DNA from: Puniceibacterium confluentis
Lineage (GTDB): Bacteria; Pseudomonadota; Alphaproteobacteria; Rhodobacterales; Rhodobacteraceae
Reading direction: 5' to 3'
Assembly (NCBI RefSeq): GCF_007923445.1
Contig: NZ_VOJI01000009.1
Coordinates: 1 to 64,000, forward strand
Length of the DNA: 64,000 nt
Shown here: positions 59,101 to 64,000 of the stretch, in pieces
How the letters are laid out: the number at the start of each line of letters is the position of its first letter
Numbering within the stretch: the stretch's first letter is position 1
Notes under the pieces: generated by a model
What the model saw: the letters and a program-made list of their open reading frames with translations, nothing else
Database searches by the model: none
What the model was told of the DNA's origin: nothing
Program-made: the position numbers and the translations under genes

Positions 59101-60366
59101 TCATTTCAGATATTTCATCGGGTCGACGGAATCAAAACCGTTGCGCACTTCGAAATGCATCCGGGGCGGATCGCCGGCGCGCACCTTGCCGATGGTCTGA
59201 CCACGGCTGACGGCATCACCTTTTTGCACCGAGAGTCCGTCGATATGCGTGTAGACGGTCAGCAGGTTGTTCGGGTGCTTGATCACCACGATCGGAATGT
59301 TTTCGGTGTTGGTGGTGATGGCCGCAACCGTGCCGCTGGCGGCGGCTTTGACCGCCGTGCCTGCCGGAGCGCCGATGTCGATGCCATCGTTCCGGCCCTT
59401 GGAATATTCGCGGATGATGCTGCCCTGCACCGGATACCCCATCGCGGCTGAACTGCTGGCGGCCGGGGCGCTGGGTTGGCCGATGTCGGGTTTCGGCACC
59501 GCCGGGGCGGGGGCGGCGGCAACGGCAGGCGTGGCATCCGGCAGCGGTTTCGAGGCGCTGGGGGGCACTGGTGTGGTGCTGCCGATTCCGGGCGCGGCAA
59601 TGGTCTCTGCCACCACGGGGGCGGCGGCGGTGCGCTGGGTGTCGGACAGGGCGGTCGGGATCAACAGGTATTGACCGTCGCGCAGCGCATAGTCGCTGCC
59701 CAGACCGTTCCAGTCGGCCAGCGCGCGCGGCGTGACGTTGTAGAGCCGGGCGATGGTAAAGGCGGTTTCGCCACGCTGAACCTGATGCCGGACCGGCTCG
59801 ACGCCGCCCGGGCTGATGCCGGCGTGTTGCGCGACCGGCGCCGGGCCGACCGAAGCCTGGGGCGCAGGTGCACGGTCGATGGCTGCCCCGGCAAGGGTGG
59901 TGATGTCGATGGCCCCAGCCGGGGTGATCGCGCCGACCGGCGCGGCGGCCGGTGCCACCGGCGCCGTGCCTGCGATGGTGGCGGTGGCGACTCGGCGGGG
60001 CAGCGCCACCACTTCGCCGGTGCGCAGCGGATCGCCGGGCTGAATGCCGTTGTAGATCGCCAGTTCCTGCGGTGACAGGCCGATGCGGTTCGCGAGGCTG
60101 GCCAATGTATCGCCGCGCCGCGCAACCGCGACCTGGTAATTGGGATAGCTGAGCACGCCGCGGGAATCCGGGCTGGGCGGCGGTGCCGTGGCCGCCACCG
60201 CGGCCTGTGACGTGTCCAGCGAGCCGCCCATTCGGCCCCGCATGTCCAGATCAAAGGGGCCCGAACAGGCGGTGAGGGCCAGCAAAGCAATTCCGGCGCC
60301 GCCGAGGCGCAGTGTGGCAGACGGGCGGAGCGGTCGGCGCGTGCGGAGGGGGACTGTCACTGTCAT
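59101..60366 (-). CDS. nlpD: LysM/M23 lipoprotein, NlpD-like amidase activator
   Basis: A 421-residue lipoprotein (lipobox LTACSG) with two LysM domains (about QVAVARRGDTLASLANRIGLS and HQVQRGETAFTIARLYNVT), a Pro/Ala-rich linker and a C-terminal LytM/M23 domain. Two zinc ligands are lost: Asn replaces His in GRNDGIDIG, and Arg replaces the first His of the HxH motif in RMHFEVR. It is therefore probably a non-enzymatic activator of cell-wall amidases, as NlpD and EnvC are. The surE-pcm-nlpD order is the same as in Escherichia coli. ATG 60366 follows AGGA. Confidence 0.88.
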   Translation of the reverse strand: MTVTVPLRTRRPLRPSATLRLGGAGIALLALTACSGPFDLDMRGRMGGSLDTSQAAVAATAPPPSPDSRGVLSYPNYQVAVARRGDTLASLANRIGLSPQELAIYNGIQPGDPLRTGEVVALPRRVATATIAGTAPVAPAAAPVGAITPAGAIDITTLAGAAIDRAPAPQASVGPAPVAQHAGISPGGVEPVRHQVQRGETAFTIARLYNVTPRALADWNGLGSDYALRDGQYLLIPTALSDTQRTAAAPVVAETIAAPGIGSTTPVPPSASKPLPDATPAVAAAPAPAVPKPDIGQPSAPAASSSAAMGYPVQGSIIREYSKGRNDGIDIGAPAGTAVKAAASGTVAAITTNTENIPIVVIKHPNNLLTVYTHIDGLSVQKGDAVSRGQTIGKVRAGDPPRMHFEVRNGFDSVDPMKYLK

Positions 60367-60427
60367 CTCGATATCCTCGGGTGCGCCCCTTGTTGGCCAG
60401 GACGTCTTGGTACACAAAATTGCGGTC

Positions 60428-61072
60428 TCAGCTGTCCTTGCCCAGACCTTCGACCAGCGGCACAAAGCGCACGGGGCGCAGTTCGTCATACTCGTAGCCG
60501 GTTTCGAGCCGTGTGACCCGGATCAGGCTTTGCACCGTATCGGACTGCCCGACAGGCACCACCATGATACCGCCAATCTTGAGCTGGGCCAAGAGCGGGC
60601 CTGGCGGATCCTCGGCTGCGGCAGTGACCAGAATGCGGTCAAATGGCGCCTGATCAGGCAGACCGAAGGAGCCGTCGGCGGTAAAGGCCGTGATATTGGT
60701 CAACCCGAGCTGGTCAAACACCGCGCGCGCCTCGCGCACAAGGCGCATGTGGCGATCAACGGTATAGACCCGGCGCGCCAGGCAGGACAGGATCGCAGCC
60801 TGGTAGCCCGAGCCGGTGCCAACCTCGAGCACCTTGTCGCGGGAACTGACGTCAAGCGCCTGGGTCATCAGCCCGACCACCGATGGCTGCGAAATCGTCT
60901 GACCGCAGGAGATCGGCAACGGCATGTCGTCATAGGCGCGGTCGGTGAAATAACCGCGGATGAACGGGCCGCGGTCGATCTTTTCCATCGCGCTCAATAC
61001 CGCGTGATCGGTCACGCCCTTCGAGCGCAGGGCATAAAGGAACTGCATCTTGCGTTCCGCGTCATCACTCAT
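60428..61072 (-). CDS. pcm: Protein-L-isoaspartate O-methyltransferase
   Basis: A 214-residue methyltransferase that repairs isoaspartyl residues. Family stretches are [23 protein letters not shown], the SAM-binding [16 protein letters not shown] and [20 protein letters not shown]. Its start overlaps the surE stop by four bases. Confidence 0.96.
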   Translation of the reverse strand: MSDDAERKMQFLYALRSKGVTDHAVLSAMEKIDRGPFIRGYFTDRAYDDMPLPISCGQTISQPSVVGLMTQALDVSSRDKVLEVGTGSGYQAAILSCLARRVYTVDRHMRLVREARAVFDQLGLTNITAFTADGSFGLPDQAPFDRILVTAAAEDPPGPLLAQLKIGGIMVVPVGQSDTVQSLIRVTRLETGYEYDELRPVRFVPLVEGLGKDS

Positions 61073-61854
61073 GCCAGGGCGTCTTTCAATGGCCCAAGCT
61101 GGTCATGGGCGGTGAGGTCGGCGCGCATCGGGGTGACGCTGATATACCCGGCGAGGTTCACGTCGGCATCGGCACCGGGCTGGGACGGAGCGCTCTGATC
61201 GCCGCCCCTGATCCACAGGAACCGCCGACCCGAAGGGGACAGGTGCGGTTCGACTTCGAACCGCGTGTTCTGGCGGAAACCCTGCGGCGCGACGCGGATG
61301 CCCAGCACGTCGTCCGCCGCAACCGGCGGAAAGTTCACGTTGTAAAACAGCCGGTAGCCGCTGTGTTCCGTCGGGTTGGCCATCAGAATGCGGCGCACGG
61401 TGTCGGCGCCATGCCGGGCCGCAGCCTCGAAGGGATCGTCGAGTTCGGCATTGCCGGGACCATAATATTGCGACAGCGCAATGGCGGGCACACCCTGGAG
61501 CGCCGCTTCCATCGCGCCACCAATGGTGCCGGAATACAGCACGTTCTCAGCCGAATTGTTGCCTCTGTTCACGCCCGAAAGCACCAGATCGGGGGGCGTC
61601 TCCTTCATCACGTCGTGCAAGCCGGCCAGCACGCAGTCCGCCGGGCTGCCTTCGGCCGCAAAGGTGCGCGCGCCGAGTTTGGCGATCATGGTGGGATGGG
61701 TGTAGCTGATGCAGTGACCGACGCCGGATTGCTCGAAGGCGGGAGCGACAGTCCAGACATCCGCAGGGTCCTGGACAAGCGCCAGCGCAATCTGGTGCAG
61801 GATCTTCAGCCCCGGCGCGTTGATACCGTCGTCATTTGTAATGAGAATGCGCAT
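61069..61854 (-). CDS. surE: 5'/3'-nucleotidase SurE
   Basis: A 261-residue stationary-phase nucleotidase. Metal-binding [10 protein letters not shown] at the N-terminus, [40 protein letters not shown] (beginning) and ALSQYYG are present. It heads the surE-pcm-nlpD group. Confidence 0.96.
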   Translation of the reverse strand: MRILITNDDGINAPGLKILHQIALALVQDPADVWTVAPAFEQSGVGHCISYTHPTMIAKLGARTFAAEGSPADCVLAGLHDVMKETPPDLVLSGVNRGNNSAENVLYSGTIGGAMEAALQGVPAIALSQYYGPGNAELDDPFEAAARHGADTVRRILMANPTEHSGYRLFYNVNFPPVAADDVLGIRVAPQGFRQNTRFEVEPHLSPSGRRFLWIRGGDQSAPSQPGADADVNLAGYISVTPMRADLTAHDQLGPLKDALA

Positions 61855-62101
61855 GAAACCGCCCGTCCTGTCTTTTTCTCTGCATATGCGAGCAGGGCGC
61901 GGGGGGCAAGCGGCGGGGACTGTCCCGCGTCACCTCGGGGCGGTTGCCGCCACGCGCTGATGGATCATCGGGCCATTGGCAAAACACGCGGGACGGGGCA
62001 CTCGGGACGGGGGAGGCAACCCCTGTTTCCCCGGGGTTGCAGCATCCCGGCGGCTCAGGGGCGTCGGCCCCGCGATCCAGCCGGTCTTATGCACGATTGG
62101 C

Positions 62102-62752
62102 TTAAGCGCTCAGCGCCAGCGCCGCAAGAAGCCGCGCCGCCTCGTCCCGGGGATGGGCCAGGGCGTCACGGTCCTCGCCGGGGAAGAACCGGGCGCGGGT
62201 GGCGGTGGCCATCGGCCTGGGCGTCATTATCTGAACCTGCGGGCCGGTGCTGCGGGTCTCGGCCTGCCAGCTGCGGGCCAGAGCGATCTGCGCGGCCTTG
62301 GTGGTGCCGTAGTGGCCAAAGAACTTTTCACCACCGCGGCCATCCTCGAAAAACAGCGCCGTGCCGGTGGTGCCCAGAAGCGGCGCGATGTACGGGATCA
62401 GGTGTCCCATGGCCGTCAGGTTGATATTGACCGATTTGGCCCAGTCCCGTGCATCGATATGATTGGCCGGGGTCAGCGGAGCCGCGTGCACGGCACAATG
62501 GGCCCAGAGAGCCACGCCGCCCCAACGGTCATAGACCGAGCGGCACAACTGCGCCATGGCGTCAGCATTGGTGATGTCCATCGGCGCAAGCGTGGCTTGT
62601 CCACCCTTTGCCTGGATCCGGTCGTCAAGGTCTTCGAGCCCACCAACGGTGCGGGCGACAGCGACGATGTGATGGGTGTCGGCAAGCGCCTCGGCCAGGG
62701 CAAAGCCAAGACCGCGCGAGGCACCGGTGATGAGAGCGATAGGGTGTGTCAT
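62102..62752 (-). CDS. SDR-family oxidoreductase lacking the catalytic serine
   Basis: A 216-residue short-chain dehydrogenase with the cofactor motif ITGASRGLGFALAEAL and the catalytic pair Tyr148-x3-Lys152 (HYGTTKAAQ). The usual serine about 13 residues before the tyrosine is replaced: the sequence there is TALFFEDG. It resembles YciK-type SDRs in shape. ATG 62752 has no strong ribosome binding site; ATG 62764 is the alternative. Substrate unknown. Confidence 0.83.
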   Translation of the reverse strand: MTHPIALITGASRGLGFALAEALADTHHIVAVARTVGGLEDLDDRIQAKGGQATLAPMDITNADAMAQLCRSVYDRWGGVALWAHCAVHAAPLTPANHIDARDWAKSVNINLTAMGHLIPYIAPLLGTTGTALFFEDGRGGEKFFGHYGTTKAAQIALARSWQAETRSTGPQVQIMTPRPMATATRARFFPGEDRDALAHPRDEAARLLAALALSA

Positions 62753-62833
62753 GGCGCGCTGCATGGGCCAGCCGCAGGCTGCGGTCAAGAGGGCTCGCTT
62801 GCGGCACGCCGTTTTGGCGCCGGTCACCGGATG

Positions 62834-63103
62834 TCAGCTGCCGGGAATTTCGACCCAGACAGAGCGGCCGTTCTGGCCCAGCGCGATGCGGGTTGCATCA
62901 ATGGCATAGACCGTGTCGTGCCCGACCTGATCTCCGGGTGACACCCGGGTGACGCGCCCGTCCGGCAACCGGACCAGGGCCTGCGGGGCCTGTTCCGAGC
63001 CGAAGGTGCCGAGTAGAACAAGTCGGGAAAGATTGCTGTCGGTGCGGCGTGTCGCACTTTGGGCAACTGCGGGCGGCGTTGGGGTGGTATCGGTCTGGGC
63101 CAT
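62834..63103 (-). CDS. Small hypothetical protein with PilP/GspC-like C-terminus
   Basis: An 89-residue protein. The C-terminal 50 residues (LVLLGTFGSEQAPQALVRLPDG, VSPGDQVGHDTVYAIDATRIAL) look like the beta-domain of PilP or GspC, where a glycine-rich turn follows VxPGD. There is no signal peptide and no other pilus gene nearby, so the relation is weak. GAGA precedes ATG 63103. Confidence 0.55.
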   Translation of the reverse strand: MAQTDTTPTPPAVAQSATRRTDSNLSRLVLLGTFGSEQAPQALVRLPDGRVTRVSPGDQVGHDTVYAIDATRIALGQNGRSVWVEIPGS

Positions 63104-63227
63104 GTCTCTGCGGTCTGTGGTTTCCTGAAGACCGCGATCTAGGGTGTAGCGTCGCCGGGCGAAACCCCGGCCATGGCGCGGACCGTCCGGTTGGCAGAGA
63201 ACTGCTTCCCGGACGGCAAGTGTTGGC

Positions 63228-63785
63228 CTACGACCCGGTGAGGTGCGGCCGAATGTCCTGACCGGCAGCGGCATAGATGTCGAGCAGGTCATCGAACGAG
63301 ATGCCCTCGGCAGACGCCACCGCCAGCGGGCCGGTCGCAAACTCAAGGCGCGGCCGTACCAGACCGGAACCGGGTTGCAGTGTGCCGGGGCCGGGATCAC
63401 CAAGTCCGGGCAACGCATTTGCAACCGTTGCCGTCAGCGCCGTGACGGGCGCTCCGTCCTGGGTGGAGCCGTCGAGATAAGCATAGAAATCAGATTGCGA
63501 CACTTCGGCCCAGGGCGCCAGGAACAGCGATTCGCCGTCGCTGCCACGAATTGGCAGGGCGATGACGCAGCGCAGGAAACGCCGCTCCCCCAGACGACAG
63601 AGCTCGGACGACAGCTTGTCCTCTCCGACGCGGAGCAGATCGTCGCTGCGCGGACCATGCAACCAGGCGTCCGGTTCCTCGAACCCGATGTCGAAAACCC
63701 CCGAAAACCGACGGCCGCAGCAAGGGCAGGCATAGTCCGGGTCATTCAGACGCCGCCAGCGGGCATCGAGGTTCAGCAGGCTCAT
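63228..63785 (-). CDS. DUF2199 domain-containing protein
   Basis: A 185-residue protein beginning with a zinc-ribbon-like motif (YACPCCGRRFSGVFDIGFEEPDAW) followed by the DUF2199 core (EELCRLGERRFLRCVIALPI-type stretch, FLAPWAEVS). Function unknown. It starts inside the purF stop (ATGA), so it is in the purF operon. Confidence 0.85.
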   Translation of the reverse strand: MSLLNLDARWRRLNDPDYACPCCGRRFSGVFDIGFEEPDAWLHGPRSDDLLRVGEDKLSSELCRLGERRFLRCVIALPIRGSDGESLFLAPWAEVSQSDFYAYLDGSTQDGAPVTALTATVANALPGLGDPGPGTLQPGSGLVRPRLEFATGPLAVASAEGISFDDLLDIYAAAGQDIRPHLTGS

Positions 63786-64000
63786 TCCGCAGCGGTCTTG
63801 AGCTTGAAGCCTTTCTGGATCTGATCCGCAGGCTCGACCGGGTATTCACCCGAGAAACAGGCATCGCAATACTGTGGCTGACGGGGGTTGCGCCCTTCGG
63901 CCTCGCCCACCGCACGATACAGGCCGTCCAGCGAGATGAAGCGCAGCGAATCGACTTGCAGATGGTCGCGCATCTCGTCCTCGGACATGGTCGCGGCCAG
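63782..64000 (-). CDS. purF: Amidophosphoribosyltransferase, C-terminal part (partial)
   Basis: Seventy-two or so C-terminal codons of PurF lie in the window: SEDEMRDHLQVDSLRFISLDGLY, GRNPRQPQYCDACFSGEYP. These match the end of the enzyme that starts purine synthesis. The gene continues past the right edge. Confidence 0.92.
   Translation of the reverse strand: MAATMSEDEMRDHLQVDSLRFISLDGLYRAVGEAEGRNPRQPQYCDACFSGEYPVEPADQIQKGFKLKTAAE

Noticed and set aside
57018-59210. A 730-residue open frame on the plus strand
   Set aside because: It is antisense to the two glycosyltransferases, which match each other and carry DVDE motifs.
59101-60366. Active M23 peptidase
   Set aside because: Two of the expected zinc-ligand histidines are replaced, so an enzymatic call is not supported.

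Overview
The window looks like the chromosome of a Rhodobacteraceae (Roseobacter-group) alphaproteobacterium. The evidence is high G+C coding DNA, an alphaproteobacterial complex I (nuo) operon carrying small DUF5333/DUF5337-type extra genes, class II DAHP synthase, ribonuclease J, type III pantothenate kinase, and the order nuoN-birA-coaX-rnj. I see no transposase, integrase, phage gene, rRNA or CRISPR array. One tRNA gene, tRNA-Asn(GTT), is present.

Layout. 1-960: a more A+T-rich flank with a VOC protein and a small hypothetical gene, lying at the 3' end of tRNA-Asn (961-1035). 1111-8827: an MBL hydrolase, an EnvZ-like kinase, a single-domain response regulator, a small secreted protein, and a minus-strand three-gene signalling cassette (LuxR-type regulator, FIST protein, PAS hybrid kinase) that resembles the NosP/NahK nitric-oxide sensing pair. 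8943-14658: a branched-chain amino acid (liv-type) ABC transporter operon with a small secreted-protein gene inside it. 14770-17354: a GlxA-family regulator and DAHP synthase. 17427-20858: an operon of an NAD(P)-glycerol-3-phosphate dehydrogenase, a HAD phosphatase and a GT20 enzyme that resembles glucosylglycerol-phosphate synthase, so a likely compatible-solute pathway; galU is divergent to it. 22301-27539: a PAS protein, yicC-gmk-gamma carbonic anhydrase, arginase, creA and a pyridoxamine-oxidase-like protein. 27661-31475: isovaleryl-CoA dehydrogenase, a small membrane protein, an acyl-CoA synthetase and a glutathione transferase.

31776-50926: the complete nuoABCDEFGHIJKLMN operon, all on the plus strand, with ten extra genes between the subunits, many joined to them by overlapping stop/start codons. 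Two proteins in this operon (the NuoE tail and the adjacent membrane protein) share a closely similar 68-residue C-terminal domain. 51049-54251: birA, coaX and rnj, ended by a terminator and a 17-bp triple repeat. 54406-64000: minus-strand genes comprising a DEAD-box helicase, two related glycosyltransferases, an NlpD-like LytM factor, pcm, surE, an SDR protein, two small proteins and the C-terminus of purF.

The most interesting items are the glucosylglycerol-type operon, the NosP/NahK/regulator cassette with a possible CTG start, the accessory genes and duplicated domain inside nuo, and the unexplained N-terminal region of the larger glycosyltransferase. All functional calls rest on reading protein sequences by eye against family knowledge; no database search was run.
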